Shown here piece by piece: positions 1 through 12,412 of a DNA stretch of 64,000 nucleotides. The notes beneath the pieces were generated by a model. That model saw nothing but the letters and a program-made list of their open reading frames with translations, was not told where the DNA came from and did not search any database. The position numbers and the translations under genes are program-made. Position 1 is the stretch's first letter. The number at the start of each line of letters is the position of its first letter. The stretch is from Areca catechu. Lineage: Eukaryota > Streptophyta > Magnoliopsida > Arecales > Arecaceae. Location of the stretch: the NCBI GenBank assembly GCA_021397845.1, contig CM038039.1:178224526-178288525 (forward strand), in the 5' to 3' direction.

Positions 1-1138
1 TAGGTTACAAGATCTTTAGAATTTGGCAACGTAGTTGATTAAAACCCCTAGATGCCAAAATTAAGTGCCATAACTCTTATAACCCTTAATGAAGCATCCT
101 TGGATTTTTCAGCAAATCCCATCAGATAGGTCGACTCGCCTCTGGTCGACTCTATTGGAAGTTTTTACAACTTATTGTCAAACTTGTCTGGAATGATTCC
201 CAATCATTCCCAGGCCAACAAATCAACAAGAAACACTAGGGTGTGTGACCCCGTATGTTCAAACACTAAACTGAAAGCATAAGATCTTTTTCAGTACTAG
301 CCAAAGTTGCTATCTAGCAATGACACCCGGCAATCGGATAGGTCGAAGGTTGCAAAGCAACCAGAACCTGTCGAATATGTAATACCACCGAACTTATTCC
401 TTTAACCTTTTAATGCTTCGGATGGCTTAGGATTAAACTGCCCAACCCTAATCAGTCCATCTCAATATGTTTCAAACAAAGAATCCCTATAACTCCTTAC
501 AAGGAATGCACTGGCCAAGGTCTTTCTCAATTGAGACATATTAAGCATTCAATCCAAACCATTTAGAGTGGTCAATCCTATCTTGATCCTACTATCGCTA
601 CACAAGTACATGACTTTATCTAGCGACCTTCCATCATCGAGTTAGAAATCTGGATAGTCCGGCACCTAAGCATAGTGAGTTGCTTGCAAGCTTCCACAGT
701 GATCTCAAGTCAGAGGAATAATTCATGTCCACATTCTAATGCAAAACTTCCCTTTGGCAGAAAGAGAATCTTGAATAAGAGTCACGCTCAGTGAAGTGTC
801 CAACACAACACCTGATGTCACACCAGCATCTCCATGCTACTTGGTTAAGAGGACGACCAACATACATGACATTAATGACCTACACTTGATACACCCTCAT
901 CCTGAAACAGCATATCCTTTGGTCACGAACCAGTTTATGAACTACATGATGCATCCTCTCTGCATCACATACAAGGTAGCTCAAAGGACATCATTACACA
1001 AAAGTTCAATTAGGAAGATGTCATGAGATGAACAACAAGAATAAACTTTTTATTCAATTCAATAATTCAATACATATACATGAGTCGCACAACCATCTAC
1101 AACCTAGATGATTGGCTTTGGAAAACACAATCCCAACA
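1..1138 (-). repeat. P1 3' LTR (partial; runs off the window start)
   Basis: Minus-strand LTR starting TGTTGGGATTGTG at 1138 and running left past base 1. It aligns almost base for base with 7663-8801. A purine-rich tract lies directly inside it (1139-1150), which identifies it as the 3' LTR of a minus-strand element. It contains two AGGTCGACTC-type motifs near 128-152. Confidence 0.9.
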
Positions 1139-1150
1139 ACTCCCACCTGG
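1139..1150 (-). other. P1 polypurine tract
   Basis: On the minus strand this reads CCAGGTGGGAGT and abuts the TGTTGGGA start of the 3' LTR. This is the usual position and composition of the plus-strand primer of copia elements. The matching position outside the 5' LTR (after 8801) is P2 coding sequence. Confidence 0.75.
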
Positions 1151-2990
1151 ACTAAAGCCAATCAAAACAAAATCTAATTCCCATCTTCCATTTGCAATCA
1201 TCAAACTCTTGCACTTTAATGGCTTTTGGGAAGGCGTTGGCCAAGTTCTCTTTACCATCGATCTTCAGAAGCTCGATGTCATCTCATTCAATAATCTCCC
1301 GGACAAGGTGATAACGATACAGAATGTGCTTAGCCCGCTGATGTGATTTCGGCTCTTTGACTTGTGCAATGGCTCCAGTGCTATCACAATACACAAAAAT
1401 AGGACCATCCATGAAAGGTGCCACTCCTAGCTAGCTTAGGAACTTTCATAACCACACAGACACCTTTGCTGCATCCGATGCTGCAATATACTCCACCTCA
1501 CAAATAAAATCGGCCACTGTATATTGTTTGGAACTTTTCTAGAAGATTGCTTCACCATTTAAGGTAAACACAAAACCAGACACACTCTTACTATCATCAC
1601 TATCCAACTAAAAACTGCAGTCAGTATACCCCACAAGTTTTAAGTCAGAATCTCCATCAATAAGTTATTTGTCTTTTGTATTTCTAAATACTTAAGGATG
1701 TTCTTAACAACTTTTCAATGAGCTTCACCTAGGTCAGGCTGGTATCTGCTCACTACCCTTAGTGAGTATGCAACATCTGCTCTAGTACATAATATAGCAC
1801 ATATAATAGAACCTAAGGCCGAAGCATATGAAATCCTACTCATATGCTCTCTTTTCTCAAGAGTTGTCGTACAATCCTTCTTGGAAAGAGTAATTCCATG
1901 ACCTATAGAAAGATAGTCCCTTTTGTAATTCTCCATGCTAAACTGCTTCAGCACAATGTCTAAGTTCATAGATTGGGATAGTCCCAGAAGCCTCTTGGAT
2001 CTATCTCTATAGATCTTCATACCTAGTATGTATGAGGCTTCACCCAAGTCTTTCATAGAGAATTGAGATGAAAGCCAGACCTTTATTCCTTGTAATGCTA
2101 GAATGTTATCTCCGATTAGGAGAATGCCATCACATATAAAACAAGAAATATAACTACTGAACCATTTGCCCACTTATATATACTAGGTTCTTCTCCGTTC
2201 CTATCGAAGCCATACATCTTGATGCACTTATCAAAATGCATGTTCCAACTCTAAGAAGCTTGCTTTAGTCCATAAATGGACCTCCAAAGCTTGCACACTT
2301 TAGACTCATTTATGTATGTGAACCCTTCAGGCTGCATCATATACACCTCTTCTTCTAGCTCACCATTTAGGAAAGCTGTTCAGACATCTATTTGCCAGAT
2401 TTCATAATCTAAATGTGTTGCTTTAGCAAACATAATCCGAATGGACTAGAGCATTGCCACAAGGGAGAACATCTCATCATAGTCAATGCCATAACACTAA
2501 CGATACCCCTTGGCAACCAGACGGGCTTTATAGGTCTCCACATGCCCATCTGCACCCCGTTTCCTCTTGAATGTCCACTTGCACCTAATGGGTTTTATCC
2601 CTTCAGGTGGATCAACCAATGTCCATACATTATTGACTTCCATGGACTCCATTTCAGATTTCATAGCTCTCAGCCATGACTCAGATCAGACCTTGACATT
2701 GCATCATATAGGTGATCGGGTCCTCGTTATTCTCATCAAGCTCAACAGGATCACCATCTCAGACTAAGAAATTGTAGTATCTGTCCAGTTGATATGGTAC
2801 TCTATCAGAGCTCTTTAATGGTTTCACTATGGGCTCTGGATCTGATCTAATCAAATCTGGTTCTATAGTGGCCTTAGAGTAAGAAGTTTTTTCTATCTGT
2901 TGAACTTCCCCAAGTTCAACCTCATTAATTTGAGTGCCTTCACCAAGGTACTCCCTTTCTAAAAAAGTTACTCTAAGACTGACGGACAAC
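1151..2990 (-). pseudogene. P1 reverse transcriptase and RNase H, broken
   Basis: Minus-strand reading shows the copia RT (RVT_2) start near 2600-2520 with residues like PIRCKW and ETYKARLVAKGY, then the catalytic region near 2110-2130 where the usual YVDD reads ICDG, then YILGMKIYRDRS near 1990-2040 and a CTRADVAYSLRVVSRYQ stretch near 1745-1790. RNase H follows (about 1300-1600) with VADFICEVEYIAASDAAK, YCDSTGAIAQ and KSHQRAKHIL. The longest open piece is 1715-2173. A stop sits where family members have tryptophan in the WKSSKQ motif, consistent with TGG to TAG. The loss of the YVDD aspartate and the stops make it inactive. Confidence 0.85.
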
Positions 2991-3885
2991 TTTTGTTCCT
3001 TAGGTAGATAGAATTAATACCCTTTGGATTCTTTGGGATACCCGATAAAAAGACATCTATCAGTCTTAGGTCCTAGCTTATCCATCTCCAAATGTCTGAC
3101 AAAAGTCATACAGCCCCAAACCCAAAGGTGAGAGAGAGTTAGCTTACGTCCAGTTCATATCTCATATGGTATTTTATTAACGGATTTACTTGGAACTCTA
3201 TTCAGAAGGTAAGACGTTGGCTTAAGAGCATATCCCCAAAAGGATTTAGGCAGACTTGCTAAGCTTATCATGTATCGAACCATGCCCAACAGAGTTCAAT
3301 TCCTCCTTTCAGACATACCATTTAACTGAGATATCCCTGGAGGAGTCCATTGAGAAAGAATCCCATTCTTCTCGAGATAAGTCAGAAACTTGCTAGAAAG
3401 ATATTCACCATCTCGATCCGATCGAAGGATTTTAATAAACTTCCCAGTTTGTTGTTTAACTTCAATACGATAATGTTTGAACATTTCAAACGAATCAGAT
3501 TTGTCTCATCAGGTAGATATAACCATACCTCGAAAGGTCGTCTGTGAATGTACTGAAATAATTATACCCACCTCTTGCACTGATATTCATAGGTCCATAT
3601 ACGTTAGTATGCACTAGACTTAGAATATCACTAGCTCTATCACCTTTCCTCGTAAAATGTGACTTGATCATTTTTTTAAGAAGACAAGATTCAAAAGTTG
3701 GTAATGACTCACTCTCAGTGATTCTAGGAGACTATCTCCTACTAACTTATTTATCCTATTCTTGTTTATATGGCCTAGCCTACATTGCCAAAGAAAAGTA
3801 TCATTGACTTTATCCAACCTAGGGCATTTATTAGTAGTGTACAATACAGTAACAGGCTATGACGGTACATATACACCATTCTTCA
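2991..3885 (-). pseudogene. P1 integrase, broken
   Basis: Minus-strand translation gives the copia integrase core. ILRSDRDGEYLSSKFLTYLE (about 3375-3435) holds the second catalytic Asp, and SQWTPPGISQLNGMSERRN (3296-3355) holds the catalytic Glu. Downstream reading gives PKSFWGYALKPTSYLLNRVP and a FIGYPKESKGY segment near 3010-3060, as in copia integrase C-termini. The RRN is followed by TGA where relatives have Arg, consistent with CGA to TGA. The piece 2759-2989 continues toward the integrase-RT linker. Confidence 0.85.
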
Positions 3886-4290
3886 TTTATTCAAACATCA
3901 CATTCAAAACATTCAATGTGATTTTGCAAATATCATTCTTTATTGATAATTCATAACAATCTTTGGCCATCAAGCCTACAAAAATGATATTCACTATGAA
4001 CGAAGGACAGAAATGACAATCATTAAGAATGACAATATAAGACTCGAAATACGAAAAAGTAGTTCCTAATGCCAGTACTGGAGCTTGACTTCGATTCCTA
4101 ACATTCAAAAATCTTTCACCACTTTTGAATCTCCTACTAACTTGAAATCCTACAATGAATTGCAAATGTAGTAAGGACTTTAGGTATCCAATACCTAGCT
4201 AGCAGTATCACAAATAAAAAAACTACAAGGATTTATCATATAAATATCTTGACCAGCAATAGCTTGCAGCTTTCCCTTCCTTTGCCTATT
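3886..4290 (-). pseudogene. P1 protease / pre-integrase region, broken
   Basis: The open piece 3887-4165 (minus) reads VLALGT, then IVILNDCHFCPSFIVNI and LMAKDCYELSI. This matches the copia pattern of a glycine-rich protease end followed by the NCHFCP-type strand and the gag-pre-integrase domain. The protease active-site triad itself is not legible and probably lies in the damaged stretch near 4190-4290. Family assignment is good; the exact boundary to gag is approximate. Confidence 0.7.
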
Positions 4291-5106
4291 CAGGTCTAGA
4301 GAAGCAAGGTAAGCAAATTAGTTATGCTTCCAGTGACCCGTCTTCTTGTAGAAGAAGCACGCTGCCTAACTCTTGTCAGCCTTCACCCTCTTAGTCTGAC
4401 TAGGCCCAGCACTTTGTACCTTCTTATTTTTCTTATTCTTTCTTTTCACCATTTTCCTAAATGGACGATGCTTTGCTCCAGAACCTCCCAACAAATTCAC
4501 CAACCATTTGTTGAGGTTGTGGTCTATCTCATAAGTTTGCAGTAATCCTAACATCTCATGATAGTTTACTACAGGTCTATTCAATCTAAAATTATCGAGA
4601 AAGACCTGGTAGGAAGGGGATAGAGAATTCAGTATCATATCCTTACCAAGCTGTTCATGCAAAGGACATCCGAGTTTGCCCAAACACTCAAATAACTCGA
4701 TCATGTACATTACATGATTAGTTATCGAAGCTCCATCACGCATATGCATGTTATAGATGGTGAAAGAGATACGATATCTCTCCGCATCATCTAGAGTGCC
4801 AAAAGACTCCTTCAACCTTTGAAGCATCTCTTCTGGCTGGGTCTTAAATTTGTGATTGAACTCGTCGTTCATCATAGCCAACATAATACAACGTACTATG
4901 GTGCGATCAGAGATCCACTTCTAGTTAGTGTCCCTGATAGTGCTACGAGCATTGGGGGTACGGATCTCCGGTGTCGGATTCATCATCACATAAAGGATCT
5001 GCTCATGCTCTAGGACTATCCTGAGTCTTCGATACTAACTATCGAAGTTGGGTCCAGAAAGTTTGTCATTATCCAATATTGATTGGAGCAATAAAGTGGT
5101 TGACAT
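4291..5106 (-). pseudogene. P1 gag (UBN2-type capsid with degenerate zinc knuckle)
   Basis: A minus-strand start codon at 5106 opens MSTTLLLQSILDNDKLSGPN, typical of copia gag starts, but the next conserved Trp codon is TAG. Open piece 4366-4884 carries the UBN2 capsid features (FGTLDDAERYRISFTIYNM, then LSPSYQVFLDNF and NYHEMLGLLQTYE). A zinc-knuckle remnant near 4325-4365 reads CFFYKKTGHWKHN: the second Cys is Tyr and the last Cys is missing. Gag would form the virus-like particle and bind element RNA; this copy is non-functional. Confidence 0.85.
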
Positions 5107-6900
5107 TATCTAAAAAAGGAGAACAAGATCTATTAGTATATGAATCATTTTGAACATCCTAAAGACATGGATTTTAGTCTAAAGGTTTCTCCCACTATTT
5201 TTCTTAGACCGGTAGCCTCTACACTCCAATCCGAAGAATTACATTTATCCTTTAGCAGTTACCAGGACCCAATAAACTGCATATGAGCCCGACTTTGGCT
5301 GGCCAACCCATATGCATCTAAAGGTATGTACAATACCAATTGCTTCTCTAAGCAATTCTTAGTATTCATTTTGCCCCAGGGGTCCTCATAGTTGGCCTTT
5401 AGGCCTCCTATTGAAGGTCCTGGTTAGGTCCAACAATTAACATGATTAAATTCAATGCTTCTAACTAACCCATGATCAAGCCCAACTTTGGCTGGCCCAC
5501 CTGACCACACATTAAGATAGTCGCACCAAGCCATCATATGTTGAATGGCAATTTCACTCACTTGATGACCATCTGTTCTTTGGAACTACCGATGATCACC
5601 TGACTTATGGACTCATTACCAATCCAACTTAATGGAAGGCTAAGACTTAGGCTATTACATAACTTAGTCTTTTTATGGACCTAATAATTTAGAGGATTTA
5701 AATTTTATTACACATGAAAAGAAAGCATGGACCTTGATCAAGAAAGCTCCCACCAAACACTTGAAGGGTTTCAAGATAAAATTGGTCCATGGGCACCTTA
5801 AACTAGTCAGACTGATTAACCTTAATTGACATCGGTCAACTCGAATCAATAGATAATCTAATCAAATATGACTCACCACATTAGCCAGGTAAGCAAGATC
5901 AAGGGATGGGTTAAGCCAAGTAAGCCTCTTGCCTTAGACACCAACCATAAGTTGGCCAGGTATGAGTTAGCCCCAATGAACCTTGATCATCAATGTCAAA
6001 CTTACCTTAGACACCAAGTGGTTTACTAGACTCAATTAGACTAACCTAAAAACTCAGGCTCACCTTGTAGCCATCAATCAAGTCCATTTAGATGTATGGA
6101 CTGATCTAGCTAACTATTAAAGAGATCTATAGAAAAGAGACCTAATTCAACTTTTGATTAGTCTTTTATCTATTTAATCCATTCGTCTAAACTTAGGTCT
6201 AACCCATTTAAGGACCCAATTCTAGTTAACCCAATTAACCCATGGTTTATCAATCGTGACTTAAGATTAGAATCACAACCTAAATCTTAAAATGTTTCAA
6301 AAATATAATTTAATTCTCAATTAAGTATAACATGCTAATTGAAACATTTTCAATTAACCCAAACTTTGAAACAATTTCAAAAGCAAATGAAGCAATTTCA
6401 CAAAAGTATCATGAACTTTAAATTTATTGTTTTTAGGTTTTTTTCTGTTCGTTTTTTCTCAGATCCGAGTCGACTCATGTAGGGAGGAGTCAGCTTGGAC
6501 AAAATAATTTTCTTTGTTCTACAGAGACAAGTCGACTTAAACAGGAGGCGAGTCGGCTCGTTTGCCTGGGCAAAAAATAGACACCATAAAATTTGGAGCT
6601 TTTCAATTGAACTTTTCAAAATCCTAGATCATGCACCTTTGAGAACTTATCTAAACATAGATTAAAACAATTTTAACCTACCGAATCCCTCACTTTCTTC
6701 TTCATAAGGTCATGACGTAGCGGCACCCCTACACGCCGTAGGAGAACCCTAATGAATGGGAAGAGATGGCCTTTAAACCATGGTTGTCTCCTATGACCAG
6801 ATGGCCATGGTAAATCCACCTTAATCTAAGTACTATGTGAAGGATATCAAGCCGATTTCATATAAAAGTATTAAACAAAATATGCATTCAACCTCTGGCT
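5107..6900 (-). other. P1 untranslated leader between 5' LTR and gag
   Basis: About 1.8 kb without a credible ORF. It is homologous to the P2 leader (12413-14143): both contain a block with GGCCAGGTA near 5955 and 13193 and a block near 6720-6830 and 13770-13880 with GGCACCCCTACAC-like sequence and ATGACC(A/G)GATGGCCATGG. A degraded primer-binding site probably lies near 6886-6903, where CCTCTGGCTTTGAAG recalls the P2 site. GTCGACTC-type motifs occur near 6466 and 6528. The length is large for copia leaders. Confidence 0.6.
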
Positions 6901-6904
6901 TTGA

Positions 6905-8801
6905 AGACCCGAGCGGCACGTGCCAATACATGCAATTTAAAACTTTTCTAAACTGCATGATGTAGTAGAAGGCGATAAAATAATTATATCTAACATGTTA
7001 ATCTAATTAACACTGGCCCTACACAGATCTTTATGCATATATAGTAATGCATGTATGAAGTCAAGCAAGTAAAACATGTAATTCATTGAACCATTCTTTG
7101 AATCACACATAAGGGTGTTGAAGATCATTTCTTCAGACCCATAAGATAGAAATAAAAACCTTTTATTTGAGGTGATGATCACGAAGAGGGGAGGTACTTC
7201 AAGAATGAGCAATAGCCTCGTGAGCAACACAAGCATCCTGCCTCTACAGGTTGTTCACACCAGGGTAAGGGGATTCTTCTCCTTCCTTCAAGGTGCTAGC
7301 CTCTCCAAAAATTCTGTGGCAGCGATGAACACTTTCTTCCACTCCTTGAAGAAACTGTTGCTGAACAATGGTGGAACAAAGCTGCCCAAGGACCCTTCCT
7401 AGAATGCTATATCCCAAACCTTCAATATAAGGTATGCACACAAGAATTCCAAAACCCAAACCTCACACTACCAATCTCCCATGTAAGACCACTGCCAGGT
7501 CAAGACAAGATCTCTCTAACCAAGAAAAAATGGCAAAGTCTCAACTTGAGAGTGGAAAGAAATGATTTGTTCTTCAGCCCACCCAAAATAGCCTTTTTAA
7601 TAATACCATAATAGGAAGTTAATGATAGATTAATGGAAGGTTAGCAGTCTTTTGGAATTCCTGTAGGTTACAAGACCTTTGGAATTCAACAACGCAGCTG
7701 ATTAAAACCTCAAGATGCCAAAATTAAGTGCCATAACTCTTATAGCACTTAATGAAGCATCCTCAAAATTTTCAGCGAATCCCATCAGACAAGTCGACTC
7801 GCCTCGGGTTGACTCTATTGGCATTTTGACAACTTCTTGTCAAACTTATCTAGAACGATTCCAAATCATTCCTAAGCTAACAAATCAAGAAGAAATCCCA
7901 AGGTGTGTGACCCTGTAGGTTCAAACACTAAACCGAAAGCACAGGAACATTTTTAGTACCAGCCAAAGTTGCCATCTACCATTGAACCCGGCATTCGAAT
8001 AGGTTGAGGGTTGCAAAGCAATAAGAACCTATCGAATATGGAATACCACCGAACTTATTTCTTTAACCTTTTAATGCTTCGGATGGCTTAGGGTTAAACT
8101 GCCCAACTCTAATCAGTCCATCTCAATATGTTTCAAACAAAGAATCCCTATAACTCCTTACAAGGAATGCCCTGGCCAAGGTCTTTCTCAATTGAGGCAT
8201 ATTAAGTATTTAATCCAAACCATTTGGAGAGGTCAATCCTATCTTGATCCTACTATCGCTACACAAGTACTTGACTATACCCAATGACCATCTATCACCA
8301 GATTAGAAATCTGGGTAGTCTGACACCTAAGCGCAGTGAGTTGCTTGAAAGCTGCCATAGTGATCTCAAGTTAGAGGAATAATTCATGTCCATATTCTAA
8401 TACAAAACTTCTCTTTGGCAGAAAGAGAATCTCGCATGAGAGTCATGCTTAGTGAAGTGTCAAACACAATACTTGATGTCACACCAACATCTCCATGCTA
8501 CTTGGTTAAGAGGACAACCAACAGACATGACATCAATGACCTACCCTCAATACACCATCATCCTGAAACAACGTATCCTTTGGTCACAAACTAGTTTATG
8601 AACTACACGATGCATCCTCTCTATATCACATACAAGGTAGCTCAAAGGACATCATCACACAAGAGTTCAATTAGGAAGATGTCATGTGATGAACAACCAG
8701 GATAAACTTTTTATTCAATTCAATAGTTCATATACATATACATGAGTCGCATATCTATCTACAACCTAGATGATTGGCTTTGGGATACACAATTCCCAAC
8801 A
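6905..8801 (-). repeat. P1 5' LTR
   Basis: Minus-strand LTR starting TGTTGGGAATTGTG at 8801. The part 7663-8801 matches 1-1138 with substitutions and small indels. The inner boundary near 6905 is inferred from the candidate primer-binding site, because the matching part of the 3' LTR lies outside the window; it may be off by hundreds of bases. No purine tract belonging to P1 lies beyond 8801. Confidence 0.65.
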
Positions 8802-8802
8802 C

Positions 8803-9000
8803 TTCTATCTTCAGGATCAGACATAAAGTTTGAATCAGTGTATCTCTCTACTCATAAATCAGGACTTTCTCCAAAGATCAAGAATCAATCCTTAGTTATT
8901 CTTAAGGACTTAAGGATATTCTTCACAGTAATCCAGTGCTCTTTGCTTGGATTTGATTGATATCTACTAATGACACTCACTACTAAAGCAATATCAAGTC
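8803..9000 (-). pseudogene. P2 reverse transcriptase C-terminal fragment
   Basis: Minus-strand reading gives LDIALVVSVISRYQSNPSKE followed by HWITVKNILKSLRITKD, matching the end of copia RT (usually RPDIAYAVSVVSRYQSNPG..HW) just before RNase H. The fragment is bounded on one side by the P1 LTR and on the other by integrase sequence, so several hundred codons of RT are deleted between them. Confidence 0.8.
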
Positions 9001-9790
9001 GAGCACATGCTTGGATTCAAGAAATGTGGCATGCTGGCTCATAATTACATTAAGATCCTTTAGAAACTTAAAGTAGAATCCTATATATTCTTTAAGATAT
9101 TCTATAAAATGAGCTTTCATCAATCTAGATTCTAATTTATCTGCCATTAGTCTTTTGACATAGGCTAGATATCCCCAAATCTTAAGATAGCCAAGACTTG
9201 GTTTCTTACCATTCCACATTTCATATGGAGTGGTAGGAATGACTTAGAGAGAACCCTTCTTAAAATATAAATCAAAGTTTACATGGCATAGCCCCAAAGA
9301 AACAAAGGTAGGATAGTGAAGCTCATCATGGATCGGATCTTATCCATTAAAGTCCTATTCTTTCTTTTAAATATCCTGTTGAGTTAAGTCATAATAGGAG
9401 GAGTCCATTATGAGATTATGCCATTATCCTTGAGATAACCAAAAAATTTCTCACTATGGAATTCACCTTCCTGATCTACTTGGAAAACTTTAAGGGATTT
9501 TTTTGTTTGCTTTTCTATTTCATGTCTGAACTTCGTTAATTTATTAAATACTTCAAACTTGTATCTCATAAAAAATACACACCCATACCATGAGTAATCA
9601 TCGATAAAGGTCATGAAGTATTGAAAACCACCCCTACCTGGTATAACAAATGGTCCACATACATCAATGTGCACCAGGACAAGTAAATCAGTAGCCCTCT
9701 TCCTTTGACCTGCAAAGGGCAATTTGGTCATTTTTCTTAAAGGCATGAGTCACAAATTAGGTAAGATCCAAAATTAATTGGATCTAGAAT
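9001..9790 (-). pseudogene. P2 integrase, broken
   Basis: Open pieces 9408-9746 and 8983-9219 (minus). The first reads LVHIDVCGPFVIPGRGGFQY and FMTFIDDYSWYG, then VFQVDQEGEFHSEKFFGYL: the first catalytic Asp (HIDVCGP) and the second (the canonical SDxGGE reads VDQEGE) are visible. The catalytic-Glu motif lies in a damaged stretch near 9370-9400. The second piece (SLGYLKIWGYLAYVKRL) is the integrase C-terminal region. The fragment is truncated by the deletion into RT. Confidence 0.83.
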
Positions 9791-10440
9791 ACCATCCTTT
9801 TCTAGTTTATTAATCTTGTCATCTCTAATGTGACCTCGCCTAAGGTACCACATATACTTTAAGTTTAGGTCATCTCTAGGTCATTTATGTCCATTCACTA
9901 TTTGCTTGTTAATATTCATAGATTCATTAGTATGTAAATGGTATAGACTATTAATCAAAAGAGCTTTTATAATTAATTTATTTTTAAAACAAATCAAATA
10001 AAAGTTGAATTGAATATAAATTTATAACCTTCCTGTGCTAGCATGGAGATAAAATCAAGTTTTTGCTAGCTTTATGTATATGATAATAGTCTTTCAAAAT
10101 TAAACTAAACTCTAAAGTTAATGATAGAGGGTATACTCTTATGGCAACTACAATAACTTTTGCATCATTTTCAACATGCAGTATCATCTCTCCTTCCGTC
10201 AGTGCTCTACTTTTTATCATATCCTATATTGAAGTACAAATATGAGTACTTGAACTGGAGTCTAATACCTAACTAGAAGTAGAAGATATCATAAGGTTTG
10301 ATTCAATAACAAGCATAGACATACCTTCTAAAGGTAAGTCCATCTTCTATTTCTTAGGGCTCTCTAAGAATAGCGAACAATTTCTCTTCCAATACCCATC
10401 AATGTTATAGTAAAAATATTTTTCTTTGCTTACAGTAGCC
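9791..10440 (-). pseudogene. P2 protease / pre-integrase region, broken
   Basis: Open piece 10038-10220 (minus) reads GEMILHVENDAKVIVVAIRV, then LILKDYYHIHKASKNLILS. This corresponds to the copia protease C-terminal strand pattern (LRVGNGAKV...LxLxNCYYVPxIxKNIIS). The active-site segment upstream, near 10250, reads SSTHICTS with no clear catalytic motif. Stops are scattered. Confidence 0.7.
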
Positions 10441-10800
10441 TTCTTTTGACCATCCTTCTTCTTAGGCTTACTTTCCTTCTTCTGTTTCTTTGCAACCTTT
10501 TTTTTTCTTCCAAACAGACTTTCTCTTGGATGAAGATGCTTGTTCCATAGTAAGAAAAGAGGCCCTTGAACTCTTCAAGGTCCCCTCATTACTTACCAGC
10601 ATGTTTAATATTTCAGGTAAAGTGTAACTCAATTTGTTCAAATTATAGTTCATTACAAACTGAGTAAATAAGTTAATTAGGGACTGAATGATCAAATTGA
10701 CTTATAGTTCCCTATGAATCATAATTCCAATCTTTTTGAGATATTAAAGTGCATGATATAACTCTGCTAACTATACTGCTCCTGCAAGTGAGTAGTTATA
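10441..10800 (-). pseudogene. P2 gag, C-terminal part
   Basis: Open piece 10468-10695 (minus) reads IQSLINLFTQFVMNYNLNKL, then SYTLPEILNMLVSNEGTLKS and a lysine-rich tail. This matches the capsid end and basic linker of copia gag that precedes the zinc knuckle. It is separated from its N-terminus by the solo LTR I at 10801-12347, and the capsid middle is partly deleted. Confidence 0.78.
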
Positions 10801-12347
10801 TGGTGTGGGAACCATAATCAGGATAAGAATCTAACCTATTCAATTCAAGTCTGAATCCTTATGGTTGGATTAGTCCTGTAATTAGTCCTGTAATTTCTCT
10901 TTCAATTTTGAGTCCAAATAATCTTGTAATTATTTTCGAGTCCATATTGGGTCTGGTCCAGTTGAAGTCAAAGTCTTAGTCTAATTAATTTCGAGTCCAT
11001 GCTGGGTCGGGTCCAATTTGAAGGCTTAGTCCAGTTGAAACTCAGATTTTGAAGCATCAAGACAAGTCCAAAGCCAAGTGGTGCCACATGCCACTTGCCG
11101 CCTCAGTGCCACATCAGCTACCACTTGCCACCTCAGCACCATCTCAACTAGAAACCACCTCATCAAGTGGTCCCCACTTTGGCGCCACTTGTCATGGGTT
11201 GAAGGAACTCCAAGAGGGCGCCCAAGAAGAATGATTGAATTCAAAATGTTGGTTGGCAACCCTCTTCCACAAATCAAGCATCAAGGCCTACAAATCCTCT
11301 AACTCTCCTTGTAATCCTCCACATTTTAGGGATTTTCAAATTTTAAAGATTTGTAAGGCTACTATTAAAGGCTTTGGGATGCCCCATTGTAAAAAAAATG
11401 GATGAATAAGATTTTTGGCTTGGATTATTCTTTCTATGTGATTGTCTTTGTGTCTATGTGGTTTTATCTTTCTCCTCTTCCACACCCACACTAGTTCCTC
11501 CCTTCTTCCATCTCCAACGCCGAAAGACTCCTTTCTTCTTCTCCAATCTCAAGTGAGCCTTCAACATGCAATGGTGAATCAAGAGGATCAACACAAGGAG
11601 ACCAACCTGTTCCATTTCAAGCACTCCACCATGGTGCCAAGAAGGATCCCCATCAATGCTTCATCCACCTCTCTTTCCTTTCTCCATTTCATATTTTGTT
11701 TAGTTCTTTCATCTTAGGGATTTCTTTGTTGCAGGGTTCTCTGGGATTCCTACTTTAAGAGGAAGGATCTCTTGCCACCAATCCAGAAAGCAAGAAGAGC
11801 CTCCAACCTGTAGCATGGCCTGGTCATCTAGAAGATCCCCTCAAGAGTGATCTTATTCTTATTGGAAAATCAATGCTAGGTAAGTCAGTATCAATTAGGT
11901 CTGAGACATTAATCTGACTAGCTGACTGGTGGTTTTAATTCTATCCTATTTCTTTATTATTTCGAAGTCTCAGTAATTATGGTTATGCATGATCATTCAA
12001 GTTTGCTTCATTAACTTATCTTTGATAAATTATGTTGAACTCTTCATATGCCGATAAAACATGCAAATTAATCTTCGCTAATCTCCTTCGGAGTTGCATA
12101 GTTTCATCTTCACTTTGCAATCCATACCATTATAGCCTTGACAGTTGGCATATCCTCATGCTGGATTTGCAACTCATTTGATGTTGAGGCTAGCATGTAG
12201 CACATCACCTTATACATAATCCATCCATTTCTCATGTGCTATCATCTAGCGAGCACTGGATGGTCAGGTAAGACAAAGGGGTCTTGGTCTAGTACATAGT
12301 TTAACTTTTCAAAACTCAAGACTATTTTGAGGTTCTTAAACCAATCA
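10801..12347 (+). repeat. Solo LTR I (Ty3/gypsy type), inserted in P2 gag, TSD TTATA
   Basis: Starts TGGTGTGGGAACC at 10801 and ends ACCAATCA at 12347, flanked by identical 5-bp duplications TTATA (10796-10800 and 12348-12352). On both sides the P2 gag reading continues. The start resembles the LTRs of E and K, and an internal block near 11070-11130 with repeated CCACTTGCC and GCCACATCAGCTACC-like words resembles 49320-49400. There is no primer site or coding sequence, so it is a solo LTR left by LTR-LTR recombination. The plus-strand ORF at 11442-11717 inside it is not considered a gene. Confidence 0.88.
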
Positions 12348-12412
12348 TTATAGTTAAGGCTAACAAATCGATTTGTTTCAAGTACATAGGCTAATGGATT
12401 GGAAGATGACAT
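12348..12412 (-). pseudogene. P2 gag, N-terminal fragment
   Basis: A minus-strand start codon at 12412 opens MSSSNPLAYVLETNRFVSLN and runs into the TTATA target site of solo LTR I. The reading resumes at 10800 on the other side. This shows that I inserted about 22 codons into P2 gag. Confidence 0.6.

Larger units (their letters stand above)
1..8801 (-). mobile_element. Ty1/copia retrotransposon P1, nearly complete but decayed, 3' LTR cut by window start
   Basis: On the minus strand the order is 5' LTR, long leader, gag, protease, integrase, RT, RNase H, polypurine tract and 3' LTR, which is the Ty1/copia order with integrase before RT. Bases 1-1138 and about 7663-8801 are near-copies of each other in the same orientation, and both end on the plus strand in TCCCAACA, so each LTR starts TGTTGGGA. 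Right of 8801 lies the RT C-terminus of another copia element (P2), so P1 appears to have inserted into P2. The target duplication cannot be checked because the distal end of the 3' LTR is outside the window. All coding parts carry stops or frameshifts. Confidence 0.88.

Noticed and set aside
11442..11717. 91-codon frame starting like a secretion signal (MSLCLCGFIFLLFH)
   Set aside because: It lies wholly within solo LTR I. The hydrophobic start comes from T/C-rich LTR sequence, and no known small secreted peptide motif follows.
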